Assembly: GCA_005883575.1 (NCBI GenBank)
Contig: VBFH01000031.1
Location: forward strand, 16,139 to 80,138
From: Chloroflexota bacterium
GTDB taxonomy: Bacteria; Chloroflexota; Dormibacteria; Dormibacterales; Dormibacteraceae
DNA: 64,000 bases
Direction: 5' to 3'
This document shows positions 1 to 8,255 of this stretch, piece after piece. The notes under the pieces were generated by a model. The model was not told the origin of the DNA, ran no database searches, and saw only the letters and a program-made list of their open reading frames with translations. Both the position numbers and the translations under genes were made by a program. Numbering within the stretch: the stretch's first letter is position 1; every line of letters begins with the position of its first letter.

Positions 1-5
1 CCAGA

Positions 6-855
6 TCACGCGTGACCAACCGGTGTGTACTTGATCACGGACCTGCCCGCGGTGGAGGCGACGAAGACATTTCCCGCCCGGTCGCAACACACCCCGTGAG
101 TGTCGTGGTAGGCGCGGATCTTGACAAGCACCCGGCCCGAGGTGTCGAGCGCCGTCACTGTCGGTATGTGGTCGGAGACAAAGATTCTTTCTCGCTCGTC
201 GATGCTGACGTCGGTCGGCCCGCGGAAGGCGTCCCAAACATCGAGCAACGTGCCCGCCAGATCGAAGACCTGCACGCGATCGTTCTCGCGATCCGCTACG
301 TACACCCGGTTGCGCGAATCGACCGCTATCCCGTGAGGCACGCTGAACTGTCCGGGGCCACGGCCAGCCTCACCCCAGCTCCGGACAAGCCTGCCGTCCG
401 CAGAGAACACATGGATCCGCGAGTTCCCATAGCCATCGGCTACAAACGTCGTTCCGTCGGCGGCGACTGCGACGTCCGCTGGATGGTTGAACGGAGCTTC
501 CGGCGACGCGTGGTCTCGCGTGCCCAGTTCTTTTATCAGCTTCCCGTCGGGACCGAAGACCACCACGACATGTCGGTCTCGGTCAGCGACGTAAATGTTG
601 CCCTTGAGGTCAGTCGTGATGCCGTGCGGGTCGATCACCTCGCCGTCGCCCAAACTTCCGACAACCGCACCCGCTGGGTCCAGGATCAGGACACTCGGTT
701 CAAAGCGGTGGCACAGGTAAATTCGACCGTCGGGACTCGCCGCGACTGATGTGACAGGGCCAAGTGTTCAGGTTAGCCGGCAGGCGGGCCCAGTTTGGGT
801 TGACCTCGTACGTCTGCTCGCCCCAACCTACCCGCAGGCCAACGACGGTCTTCAT
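6..855 (-). pseudogene. NHL-repeat protein like peptidyl-alpha-hydroxyglycine amidating lyase, frameshifted
   Basis: This is an NHL beta-propeller protein with repeats of the type HPADVAVAADGTTFVADGYG and VPHGIAVDSRNRVYVADREN. The repeat spacing and the N-terminal GEQTYEVNPNWARLP segment match bacterial proteins annotated as peptidyl-alpha-hydroxyglycine alpha-amidating lyases. The natural start is the ATG at 855, which overlaps the stop of the cupin gene (ATGA). That frame carries the expected N-terminus (MKTVVGLRVGWGEQ) down to about 768. The rest (TSVAASPDGRIYLC onward, to the stop at 6) lies in the +1 frame, so one base is extra, or two are missing, near 760-770. The lesion could be a real mutation or an assembly error. 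It is the last gene of a minus-strand operon. The true substrate is unknown, since most bacterial members are uncharacterised. Confidence 0.75.
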
Positions 856-1220
856 CGGGTGTCCGCGACGACCGTGCGTGTCGCGTTGACGGATCCAAAC
901 ACGAAAAGGATGCGAAGCCGGTTTGGACCGGGATTGCGAAAGCGATGGACGGTGCCTGTCGGCACGAGGGTGGCCGCATTCTGAGCCAGATTGCCCTCCT
1001 CGCCAGCCGCCTCGAATACAGCCCTGCCCTCGAGTACGGTGACCGATTCCTGGCAGTTGTGGAAATGCGGTGCAAGCGAAGTGCCTGGGTCGAACTCGGT
1101 GATCCAGGTCAGGAATTCGATGGCACCGCGCTCCCTCGTAACGAGATACCAGGTCCGGACTCCACCGCCACGCTCGAGGGGAGGCTCATCCAGTCCAGGT
1201 AGGACTAGCGCCGAGGTCAC
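852..1220 (-). CDS. small single-domain cupin protein
   Basis: This 122-residue protein is a single cupin barrel. Motif 1 is visible as PHFHNCQESVTVLEG, giving two His and one Glu as metal ligands, and motif 2 as VPTGTVHRFRNPG. Such small cupins act as isomerases, dioxygenases or sensors, and the fold alone does not say which. It overlaps the dehydroquinase-like gene upstream by four bases (ATGA at 1217-1220) and the amidating-lyase-like gene downstream in the same way, so the three are translationally coupled. The ATG at 1220 is chosen because of that overlap. Confidence 0.8.
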   Translation of the reverse strand: MTSALVLPGLDEPPLERGGGVRTWYLVTRERGAIEFLTWITEFDPGTSLAPHFHNCQESVTVLEGRAVFEAAGEEGNLAQNAATLVPTGTVHRFRNPGPNRLRILFVFGSVNATRTVVADTR

Positions 1221-1741
1221 CTGCCCCTCCTCTTACGTTCGTCGAAGAGCCCCGGTTTCTGGAAGTCGCCGTCGTCAAGCATCGCGACCAACGCGACGAG
1301 GGCTGCGGTGTAGGAGTGCTTGCGAAGGCCCTGACATGTCCCGACGACCGACTCGGTAAAGATGGAAGGCTTACCTCGTCGGTTCGGGTTGGCAAAGTGA
1401 ATCTCGATCACAGGCAGACCTGTGTCGTAGAGGGCGTGCCGAGTCGCCTCACCGGTCCAGGTGAGCCCCGCCGGGTTCACTAGTAGGCCATCAAGGTCAT
1501 CAGTCTGCGTCTGGATCCAATCGAGGATCTCGCCTTCGTGGTTGGAGACGCACGTGCGAACAAGCTCCACGCCCAGGGCGTCGGCCAGCGTCCGTATCCG
1601 CGCTTCCAGATCTCGGATCGTGCCGACGTCGCCGAACCGTTCTCTCTCCCGCTTTTCGAGATGAGGCATGTTCGGACCGTTGACGAGCCCGATGCGCCAC
1701 CGCTGCTCGCTTGTGCGGATCACGCTAATGAGATCCGGCAT
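1217..1741 (-). CDS. type II 3-dehydroquinate dehydratase-like protein
   Basis: The 174-residue product has the type II dehydroquinase layout: GPNMPHL near residue 22, SNHEGEILDWI near 66, NPAG at 89-92, IEIHFAN around 113 and a C-terminal QGLRKHSYTAAL. Known members dehydrate 3-dehydroquinate in aromatic biosynthesis or quinate breakdown. The catalytic Tyr normally found in REPxxYG is Phe36 here (RERERFG), although Asn89 and His115 remain. The start at 1741 follows a good ribosome site (AAGGAG) and overlaps the stop of the upstream amidase remnant (TGATG). Because of the Tyr loss and the catabolic neighbours, a side activity on another cyclic substrate, or no activity, is as likely as shikimate-pathway function. 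Confidence 0.72.
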   Translation of the reverse strand: MPDLISVIRTSEQRWRIGLVNGPNMPHLEKRERERFGDVGTIRDLEARIRTLADALGVELVRTCVSNHEGEILDWIQTQTDDLDGLLVNPAGLTWTGEATRHALYDTGLPVIEIHFANPNRRGKPSIFTESVVGTCQGLRKHSYTAALVALVAMLDDGDFQKPGLFDERKRRGR

Positions 1742-2438
1742 CACATCGCTCCTTCGTAAATCAAAGCCGCCCACTGATGCTCGATTGCGCTCGCAATCTG
1801 GACCAGCCTCTCGTCCATCCCGTGGTGTCCCACAACCTGGATACCCACAGGGACGGCAGCTCCAAGCACAGGTAGGCAAACGACCGGCTGGCCTGTTGTG
1901 TTGAAGGGCCGCGTGTAGCTCGTAAGGTCCGATCTCTCGAAACGATCAGTCCTGAGAGGGGCGACGATCCTCGTCGCTGGTGCCAGCAAAGCGTCGACCC
2001 TGCCCGCTTCCATAGCTTGATCGGCAGCGACGCGAAGCTTCGACTGTGTAGGCAGCGCGGCTGAGTATTCAGCGCGCCTGACCTGAAGACCACGCAACAG
2101 CGGCTCGAGCACATCCTGGCCGTACTTCTCAGGCACGGCTACTAGCCCACCGCCGCGTAATGCTGGTTCACGCTGGTCACACCGAAAGCGAATTCGTGGA
2201 GGTTGGTCTTTCCCACAATCAAGCAACCGCAGGCACGCATCGCGGTCACCACCGGGGCATCTTCTTGGCTTACATCGGACGGGAGGATGATGGCGCCGCC
2301 GGTGTTGATCGTGCCCCGTACCTCGACAACATAACTGACACCGACAATCGTCCCCTCGCCCGACTCATCAGTCAGCGAGATGAACGCCTTGACGTCCGAG
2401 CGGGCGCGGATGCGTTCTCGGGCCGTCTCTGCGTTCAC
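1741..2438 (-). pseudogene. amidase-signature hydrolase, decayed by internal deletion and frameshift
   Basis: Two adjoining reading frames carry the two ends of an amidase-signature (GatA/AtzE-like) enzyme. The N-terminal part (2438 to about 2145) ends in CGCLIVGKTNLHEFAFGVTS, a family hallmark. The C-terminal part (about 2140 to 1741) has RPFNTTGQPVVCLPVLG and a VPVGIQVVG-like end. The glycine/serine-rich core that carries the catalytic serines is missing between them, and the two parts are in different frames. Full-length members are about 450-500 residues; barely 230 remain. The region before the catalytic Lys is also degenerate. I therefore call it a pseudogene. It heads the minus-strand operon that includes the dehydroquinase-like and cupin genes. 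Confidence 0.8.
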
Positions 2439-2486
2439 GACGGAGACGAGCGGGGAGCGCGAAAAGCTAGCGAGTAGACTCTCACT

Positions 2487-2499
2487 GGATTGTCATTCC
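2487..2499. promoter_or_regulatory. weak copy of the shared GGAATGnCATTCC-like element
   Basis: The 13 bases here (GGATTGTCATTCC) match the near-palindrome seen at 14722, 16186 and 32080 in 11 of 12 fixed positions of the idealised form. The site sits on the start codon of the E1-alpha gene, which would suit repression at a leaderless start. Chance occurrence cannot be excluded for a single short site. Confidence 0.35.
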
Positions 2500-3593
2500 A
2501 AAAGGATGAACTTAGCACCCGCAAGCTGCCGGCCGCGCTAGCCCTTCCCGCCGAGGCGGTTCGCATCCTTCAGCCTGATGGCCAGTTGCGGCGCGGTCAT
2601 TCGGCCCCGATGTCGGATGAGGAGACTGCCGCCGCGCTCCGGCTGATGATGCTCTCGCGAGCAGTCGACGAGTGGGCGGTCAAGCTTCAACGCATGGGCC
2701 GCCTCGGAACCTATGGCCCCGTTCAAGGCCAGGAGGCGTCTGTCGTTGGCTCGAGCTGGGCGCTTGATACGCGCGTCGACTGGCTGGCGCCGGCTTACAG
2801 GGAGCAGCCAGCGATGCTGCGTCATGGGATGCCTCTCGAGAAGCTGCTCGCCGTGTATATGGGAAAGCTCACAGCGGGCCGCATTCCCGACGACGTCCGC
2901 ATGTTGCCTCGCAATCAGTCGGTCGGAGCGCAGCTGCCCCACGCGGTCGGTCTCGCCTGGGCGCAGAAGCTGCGCCGCACCGGCGCGGCCGTGATGGTCT
3001 TTCTGGGCGAGGGAGCTTCGTCCGAGGGTGACTTTCACGAGTCGTGCAACCTGGCCGGCGTGCTGCATGCACCGATCGTATTCGTGATCCAAAACAACAG
3101 CTGGGCGATTTCGACGCCATCTTCGATGCAGACGGCAGGAGCGCTGTGGACTCGGGGTGCGGGTTACGGCTTTCCCGGCTTTGTAGTCGATGGGAATGAT
3201 CTGTTTGCCGTCTACGAAACGGCTCGAGCCGCCGTGCGGCGCGCCCGCGCCGGCGAAGGTCCCACCCTCATGGAGAACCGGACCTATCGAATGGGCATGC
3301 ACAACACGACCGACAATCCGAAGGCTTATCGCGACCCGACCGAAGTCGAGGCCGCCACTGCGGTGGATCCGATCCGGCGCGTCCAGCTCTACCTGGAAGC
3401 GCGCGGAGCCTGGAGCGTGGACATCGAGCGGGCCTGGACCGAACAGATCGAAGCCGAGATTCGGGCCGCGATGGAACGCGCGGCCACCTACCCTGCGCCT
3501 AAGCCGGATGACGTTTTCGATCATATTTATGCCAATCCGCCTGCGCGCGTCGCCGGTCAGCGGCGGCAGCTGATGAAGCGATTCGAAAGCTAG
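2490..3593 (+). CDS. thiamine-dependent 2-oxoacid dehydrogenase E1 component, alpha subunit
   Basis: The product (367 aa) belongs to the pyruvate / branched-chain 2-oxoacid dehydrogenase E1-alpha family, which decarboxylates a 2-oxoacid and passes the acyl group to a lipoyl E2. The thiamine-diphosphate/Mg motif starts at FLGEGASSEGDFHES and ends with VIQNN about 30 residues later. SYR-like substrate segment AYREQPAML and GRLGTYGPVQGQEA are also typical. The only in-frame start is TTG at 2490, without a Shine-Dalgarno site but with a TAGACT box (2475-2480) nine bases upstream, so the mRNA could be leaderless. Its E1-beta partner is not downstream; it lies convergently on the other strand with overlapping stop codons. 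No E2 or E3 gene is in the window, so those subunits must come from elsewhere. Pyruvate, acetoin and branched-chain substrates cannot be told apart by eye. Confidence 0.88.
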   Translation: MSFQKDELSTRKLPAALALPAEAVRILQPDGQLRRGHSAPMSDEETAAALRLMMLSRAVDEWAVKLQRMGRLGTYGPVQGQEASVVGSSWALDTRVDWLAPAYREQPAMLRHGMPLEKLLAVYMGKLTAGRIPDDVRMLPRNQSVGAQLPHAVGLAWAQKLRRTGAAVMVFLGEGASSEGDFHESCNLAGVLHAPIVFVIQNNSWAISTPSSMQTAGALWTRGAGYGFPGFVVDGNDLFAVYETARAAVRRARAGEGPTLMENRTYRMGMHNTTDNPKAYRDPTEVEAATAVDPIRRVQLYLEARGAWSVDIERAWTEQIEAEIRAAMERAATYPAPKPDDVFDHIYANPPARVAGQRRQLMKRFES

Positions 3594-4567
3594 TAGGCAG
3601 CGACGCGCTTGACGGCCTGCACCACCTGCTCCACCGAAGGCAGGTAGTGGTTCTCTAGCGACCCGGGCGGATATGGCGTGTCCCAGGCTGCAACCCGTTC
3701 GATTGGCGCGTCGAGTGACATGAAAGCCTCCTGCTGCAGGGTGGCCACAATCTCGGAGCCGAAACCGCCGCTCAGCGGAGCCTCGTGAACCACCACCGCG
3801 CGGCCACTCGCCGAGACGTTCCTGACCAGTCCGTCGATATCGAGCGGGACGAGGGTGCGCAGATCGAGCACCGCGGCTGAGATGCCGTCTGCGGACACCT
3901 GGTCGGCTGCTCTCAGGCTGAGTTCGACCGCGGCGCTCCACGCGATGATCACCACATCCTTTCCGTCCCGGGCAATGCGAGACTGGCCGAACGGGATCTG
4001 GTAGTCATCGTCGGGCACAGTGACCCTTTCGCTTCTGTAGAGACGCTGGGGTTCTAGGAAAAGCACGGGATCCGGATCTCGAATGGCTTCGAGCAACAGG
4101 CCTTTGGCGTCGTAAGGGTTGGCCGGACACACGATTTTGATTCCGGGTTGCTGGACGAACTGCGCTTCGATCGCGTCTGGATGGAACTCGGGAGTTCGGA
4201 CTCCGCCACCAAATGGCGCGCGGATCGTGACCGGACAGCTGAACCGGCCTCGGCTGCGATATCGATATCGACCCAATTGCGGCCCGATCTGGTGCATGGC
4301 CTGATGCGTGAATCCGAGAAACTGGATCTCCGGAACCGGGATCATCCCCCCGATCGCCAGGCCGATCGACGACCCGATGATGGCGCCCTCGGCGAGGGGC
4401 ATGTCCACGACCCGTTCCGGACCGAAGCGTTCAAGCAAACCCTGGGTGACGCGAAAGACGCCGCCAAGCCGTCCGACGTCCATGCCGAGCACCATCACTC
4501 GCTCGTCCCGCTCCATCTCGGAACGCAATGTCGAGCGAAGAGCCTCGACCATGTTCAGCTCGGTCAT
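3590..4567 (-). CDS. thiamine-dependent 2-oxoacid dehydrogenase E1 component, beta subunit
   Basis: This 325-residue protein is the beta subunit of the same type of E1 heterotetramer as the convergent gene. It shows the N-terminal TELNMVEALRSTL, the pyrimidine-domain stretch DMPLAEGAIIGSSIGLAIGG, the cation-site region PVTIRAPFGGGVRTPEFHP and the C-terminal transketolase domain (VLDLRTLVPLDIDGL, VVVHEAPLSGGFGSEI). The ATG at 4567 has GGAG five bases upstream. The last codons overlap the last codons of E1-alpha, with the two stops sharing CTAG at 3590-3593. Alpha and beta normally lie head to tail in one operon, so expression must be balanced from two separate promoters here. Confidence 0.88.
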   Translation of the reverse strand: MTELNMVEALRSTLRSEMERDERVMVLGMDVGRLGGVFRVTQGLLERFGPERVVDMPLAEGAIIGSSIGLAIGGMIPVPEIQFLGFTHQAMHQIGPQLGRYRYRSRGRFSCPVTIRAPFGGGVRTPEFHPDAIEAQFVQQPGIKIVCPANPYDAKGLLLEAIRDPDPVLFLEPQRLYRSERVTVPDDDYQIPFGQSRIARDGKDVVIIAWSAAVELSLRAADQVSADGISAAVLDLRTLVPLDIDGLVRNVSASGRAVVVHEAPLSGGFGSEIVATLQQEAFMSLDAPIERVAAWDTPYPPGSLENHYLPSVEQVVQAVKRVAAY

Positions 4568-4612
4568 GACACTCCAGCGCCGGAACCGCAGGCGATGGTC
4601 CAGCCGAAAATT

Positions 4613-4633
4613 TGAAAGTCATTCTAGAATGAC
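4613..4633. promoter_or_regulatory. perfect 16-bp palindrome between divergent genes
   Basis: GTCATTCTAGAATGAC at 4618-4633 is a perfect inverted repeat, placed between the E1-beta gene (start 4567, leftward) and the isocitrate-lyase-family gene (start 4687, rightward). A TAGAAT box that could serve as -10 is readable on both strands. The bases from 4613 (TGAAAGTCATTCT) also resemble the GGAATGnCATTCC-like element seen elsewhere, though poorly. The site is a candidate operator for both genes. Confidence 0.5.
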
Positions 4634-4686
4634 CCGCGGGCACCAACCATGCGAACAGACCGAGCATTGACGCGCGGGAGGTCCAC

Positions 4687-5637
4687 GTGACGGCGCACGA
4701 TTCCGGCCGAGCATCGAACCCCGGGCAACAGCTGCGAAAGCTGATCGCGGCGCCTTCCATCCTTCTAATGCCGGGCGTGTTCGACGGATTCAGCGCCAGG
4801 CTGATCGAAACGTGCGGATTCAAGGCGGCGTTCATCACTGGCTCCGGAGTGTCGGAGAGCAGGTGGGGATGGCCGGATGTGGGTCTGATGGGGCTCGCTG
4901 AAAACCTCGAAGCATGCAGGGTCCTAGCGCGGAGCACGTCGCTGCCACTGCTCGGGGACGGCGACACGGGTTATGGCAACGCCGTCAACGTGCACCTCGC
5001 TGTGAGAGCGTTCGAGCAGGCGGGTTTGGCGGGTGTGATGTTCGAAGACCAGACGTGGCCCAAGCGCTGCGGGCACATGTCGGGCAAGGAGCTGATCGAC
5101 GCGGATGAGATGGTGCAGAAGGTTCGAGCTGCGGTCGAAGGCCGCGCCGACCCGAACTTCGTGATCATGGCTCGGACCGACGCCGCCGGCCCATTGGGAA
5201 TCGACGAGGCGATCAATCGCGCCAACCTGTACGCGGACGCGGGCGCCGACCTGCTCTTCGCGGACGCCGTGCTCTCGGAAGCAGACATCGCGCGCATGTG
5301 CGACAAGGTGTCGGGACCGGTCCTCGTCAACATGGGCTTTGGGATCCGCAAAAGGTCCACCACCCCACTCCTGCCTCCGACTCGTCTCGAGCAGCTTGGG
5401 GTCGCGGCCGTGATCTATCCCCGGATGCTTACCGCCGCTTCCGCCATGGGCATGCGGAACGCGATGACCGCGTTGCTCGAGAGCGCCGAATCCGGCGAAG
5501 CAGTCGACCGTCCGGACCTGGCCATTTCCTTTGAGGACCTGAATTCTCTGATGGGCCTTCGCCAGATCGAGGAGATCGAGAGCCGCTACCTAACCTCAGA
5601 CGAGCTGAATCGAAAGTACGGCTCCAGCCGATCGTGA
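4687..5637 (+). CDS. isocitrate lyase / PEP mutase family enzyme
   Basis: The 316-residue protein is a member of the ICL/PEPM TIM-barrel superfamily: LLGDGDTGYGN (metal-binding Asp residues), FEDQTWPKRCGHMSG (the K-R-C-G-H lyase signature) and IMARTDA. Relatives cleave or form C-C bonds of 2-methylisocitrate, 2,3-dimethylmalate or oxaloacetate-type acids. The Cys in KRCGH favours a lyase over PEP mutase or phosphonopyruvate hydrolase. The start is GTG at 4687 after a GGGAGG site. It overlaps the following HD-type gene by four bases (GTGA). In this cluster it could release pyruvate or another 2-oxoacid for the E1 complex; that link is inference. Confidence 0.85.
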   Translation: MTAHDSGRASNPGQQLRKLIAAPSILLMPGVFDGFSARLIETCGFKAAFITGSGVSESRWGWPDVGLMGLAENLEACRVLARSTSLPLLGDGDTGYGNAVNVHLAVRAFEQAGLAGVMFEDQTWPKRCGHMSGKELIDADEMVQKVRAAVEGRADPNFVIMARTDAAGPLGIDEAINRANLYADAGADLLFADAVLSEADIARMCDKVSGPVLVNMGFGIRKRSTTPLLPPTRLEQLGVAAVIYPRMLTAASAMGMRNAMTALLESAESGEAVDRPDLAISFEDLNSLMGLRQIEEIESRYLTSDELNRKYGSSRS

Positions 5638-6185
5638 AGCCAGCGCTCGACTTCCAGGCGCTGTTTCCGGAGGTGAAGCTGATCCAGGATGCGAGCCTGG
5701 CATCCCGTGTCGAGGCGGTCTGGCAGGAGCTCTGGCAGATGTCGGACTGGGACTCGATCGACTCGCTCGCGGTGTCACCCGAGATTCGCTACCCCCACCT
5801 GCCGCACAACCGCGCCGTCGTCGAGATGGCGCTCGCCGTGGCGGCCTCCTTCGAGCGGTTTCACGGGGTGAAGGTCGATCGCGACGCCCTGGTCGCCGCG
5901 GGCCTGCTTCAGGACGCTTCGAAATTGGTTGAGTACACGATTACCGAAGGGGAGATGACACTCTCGGCGCTGGGGCGCGCATACCCCCACTCGTTTTGGG
6001 CCGCGCACATGGCGCTGAAGCACGGCGTGCCGGAGGCGATCTGCCACATCATCCTCACACACTCACCTCAGGCTGCCACGTTTCCAACCAGCCTGGAAGG
6101 CAAGATCCTCTACTACGTGGATCAACTCGATGTGCTTGCGATTCACGGCGACCGATGGCGCAAGCAGTTGATGATCAGCAAGTAA
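5634..6185 (+). CDS. HD-domain-like protein with the HD pair changed to QD
   Basis: The 183-residue sequence has the helical HD phosphohydrolase pattern: PHLPHNRAVVEMAL supplies the first His, AGLLQDASKLVEY stands where AGLLHDxxKL is expected, and HSFWAAHMALKHG plus HIILTHSP supply the later His residues. In normal members His-Asp binds the catalytic metal; here it is Gln93-Asp94. It may have lost hydrolase activity or bind metal differently. Its GTG start overlaps the stop of the PEP-mutase-family gene, and HyuA1 follows nine bases after its stop, so it belongs to the same operon. No specific substrate can be named. Confidence 0.65.
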   Translation: MKPALDFQALFPEVKLIQDASLASRVEAVWQELWQMSDWDSIDSLAVSPEIRYPHLPHNRAVVEMALAVAASFERFHGVKVDRDALVAAGLLQDASKLVEYTITEGEMTLSALGRAYPHSFWAAHMALKHGVPEAICHIILTHSPQAATFPTSLEGKILYYVDQLDVLAIHGDRWRKQLMISK

Positions 6186-6194
6186 GGATTCGCA

Positions 6195-8255
6195 TTGGTC
6201 TTGCTCGCCGTCGACATCGGCGGCACATTTACAGATGTCGTCGCGATCGACCCAACCAATGGTCAGTATCAGGCGGCAAAGGTTCCTACCACCCCGAGCC
6301 GCCTTATTGACGGGGTTCGACAGGGCACGCAGATGGCGCTGCACCTTGCCGGAGCCGAGGCATCGGATGTGGAGAGGTTCGTGCATGGGACAACCATCGG
6401 CACGAACGCAGTCCTGGAAAGACGCGGCGCGACCACGGCGATCCTGGCCACCGATGGATTCGAGGACAGTCTTGAGATCGGCCGCCTGAGACGCACTCGC
6501 ATGTATGACCTTTTCATGGATGCGGAGACACCCGTCTTCCTCGCGCCGCGTCGCCGCCGGCGAGGCGTCCCCGAGCGAGTCGCCGCCGACGGCAGCGTGG
6601 TACTGGCCCTTGACGAAAGGGGGGTCGTCGAAACAGTTCGCGAACTCAAGGAAGAAGAGCATGCCTCGGCTTTTGCGGTCTGCTTGCTCTTCAGCTTTCG
6701 AAATCCTTCGCACGAGCGGCGCATCCGCGAGCTCATCCGGGAGCTGGATCCCACCCTCAGCGTCTCGCTGTCAAGCGAGGTCGATCCGATGTTCAGGGAA
6801 TACGAGCGAACCGTGGTCACAGCCTTCGACGCCTACATCCGGCCGGTCATCCAGGGCTATCTGACCGAGCTGACGCGCGAGCTGGACGAAATCGGCATTC
6901 ACGCCCCGGTCCAGATCATGCAGTCACGCGGCGGAATTACCTCGGCGCGGCTGGTTGCTGAACGACCGGTGTCGGTCCTTCTGTCGGGCCCGGCGGCCGG
7001 TGTGATCGGCGCTCGGCACGCGGGTTCCTTGTCCGGCCTCAGCGACTTGATCACCATCGACATGGGCGGCACCAGCGCTGACATTTGCCTCGTCCAGTCC
7101 AACAAGCCATTGGTCACGGCCGAAGGGACGATCGACTCCCATCCCCTCCGCATTCCCATGGTGGATGTCTCAACCATCGGCGCCGGCGGTGGCAGCATCG
7201 CGTGGGTGGATCCGGCGGGGAATTTCCGGGTGGGGCCGCGCTCTGCCGCCGCCGACCCCGGCCCAGCCTGTTACCGACGCGGCGGGATGGACGCGACGGT
7301 GACCGACGCGAGCCTGGTGCTCGGCTACCTCAATCCCGACTTTTTCGCCGGCGGAAGCCTCCGCCTGGACGTGGATGCGGCCCACCGCGCAGTTGAGGCG
7401 TTCGGGATGAAGCTGGGCCTATCGACGATCGAGGCCGCCTCGGGCATCCATCGGCTCATCAACTCCCAGATGGCCGACGCCATCCGGCTCGTGTCAATTC
7501 GTCGTGGATACGACACTCGCGACTTCGCGCTTGTCCTACTCGGCGGAGCCGGTCCGGTTCACGGCGGCCGCCTCGCCTCGGAGCTCGCGATCTCGACGAT
7601 GGTGGTGCCAGCGGTTCCCGGGGTGCTGTCCGCCCTCGGGCTGATGGTGGCCGCAATCGAACACGATCAGGTGCTGACGGTCGCCGTTCGCCTCGACAGT
7701 GCGTGGCCTGAAAGCCTCGAGGCGACCTTCCTCGACCTCGAGGCCCAGGTAGCAGCTCGCATGAAGGCCGACAAGGCTCCTCCGAACGAAACCGCGACCG
7801 CGCGCTCGGCCGACGCACGCTACGTGGGCCAGGCCTACACCCTCGAGATTCCGATGGAGGGCCCGGTCTCGACCCGAGCGCTCGCCGCCTATCGTGATGC
7901 CTTCGACGCGGCGCATCGGCGGATCTATGGTCACGCCGGCCCGGAGGCCGCGATCGAGCTGGTCAATGTGCGCGTGGTCCAGTCGTGGGCGTTTCCATCG
8001 TTCGACCTCCAGGCGGCCAGCTTGCCATCGGGTCAGACCGGTCCCCGGGCACGCCAGGCCTATTTCGCGGAGCTTGGCGGTTACGTGAGAGTGCCGGTGC
8101 ATCGTCGGGACGAGCTCGAGGTCGGGAGCCAGATCACCGGCCCCGCGATCGTGGAGCAGTTCGACTCCACCCTGGTGCTGTACCCGGGAAACCATGCGGA
8201 GGTCCAAGGCACAGGCAACGTGATCGTGACCGCAACCTCAGGCGCGAATAGATGA
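6195..8255 (+). CDS. hyuA: hydantoinase/oxoprolinase alpha subunit (HyuA type), copy 1
   Basis: This 686-residue protein is the ATP-binding subunit of the N-methylhydantoinase / 5-oxoprolinase / acetone-acetophenone carboxylase / caprolactamase family. Visible hallmarks are VDIGGTFTDVVAID at the N-terminus, GTTIGTNAVLERRG, MQSRGGITSA, DMGGTSADICLV, GAGGGSIAWVDPAG and the C-terminal YVGQAYTLEIPM. The family activates an amide or ketone by phosphorylation and works with a HyuB partner, which follows here with a four-base overlap. The start is TTG at 6195, preceded by AAGGA. Substrate class (hydantoin, lactam, oxoproline or ketone) cannot be read from sequence; the racemase-fold gene downstream favours a chiral amino-acid-like product. 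Confidence 0.88.
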   Translation: MVLLAVDIGGTFTDVVAIDPTNGQYQAAKVPTTPSRLIDGVRQGTQMALHLAGAEASDVERFVHGTTIGTNAVLERRGATTAILATDGFEDSLEIGRLRRTRMYDLFMDAETPVFLAPRRRRRGVPERVAADGSVVLALDERGVVETVRELKEEEHASAFAVCLLFSFRNPSHERRIRELIRELDPTLSVSLSSEVDPMFREYERTVVTAFDAYIRPVIQGYLTELTRELDEIGIHAPVQIMQSRGGITSARLVAERPVSVLLSGPAAGVIGARHAGSLSGLSDLITIDMGGTSADICLVQSNKPLVTAEGTIDSHPLRIPMVDVSTIGAGGGSIAWVDPAGNFRVGPRSAAADPGPACYRRGGMDATVTDASLVLGYLNPDFFAGGSLRLDVDAAHRAVEAFGMKLGLSTIEAASGIHRLINSQMADAIRLVSIRRGYDTRDFALVLLGGAGPVHGGRLASELAISTMVVPAVPGVLSALGLMVAAIEHDQVLTVAVRLDSAWPESLEATFLDLEAQVAARMKADKAPPNETATARSADARYVGQAYTLEIPMEGPVSTRALAAYRDAFDAAHRRIYGHAGPEAAIELVNVRVVQSWAFPSFDLQAASLPSGQTGPRARQAYFAELGGYVRVPVHRRDELEVGSQITGPAIVEQFDSTLVLYPGNHAEVQGTGNVIVTATSGANR

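Noticed and set aside
2538..3941. Long open frame on the minus strand across both E1 subunit genes
   Set aside because: It is antisense to two clear enzyme genes, has Arg/His-rich composition and matches no family; a by-product of high GC codon bias.
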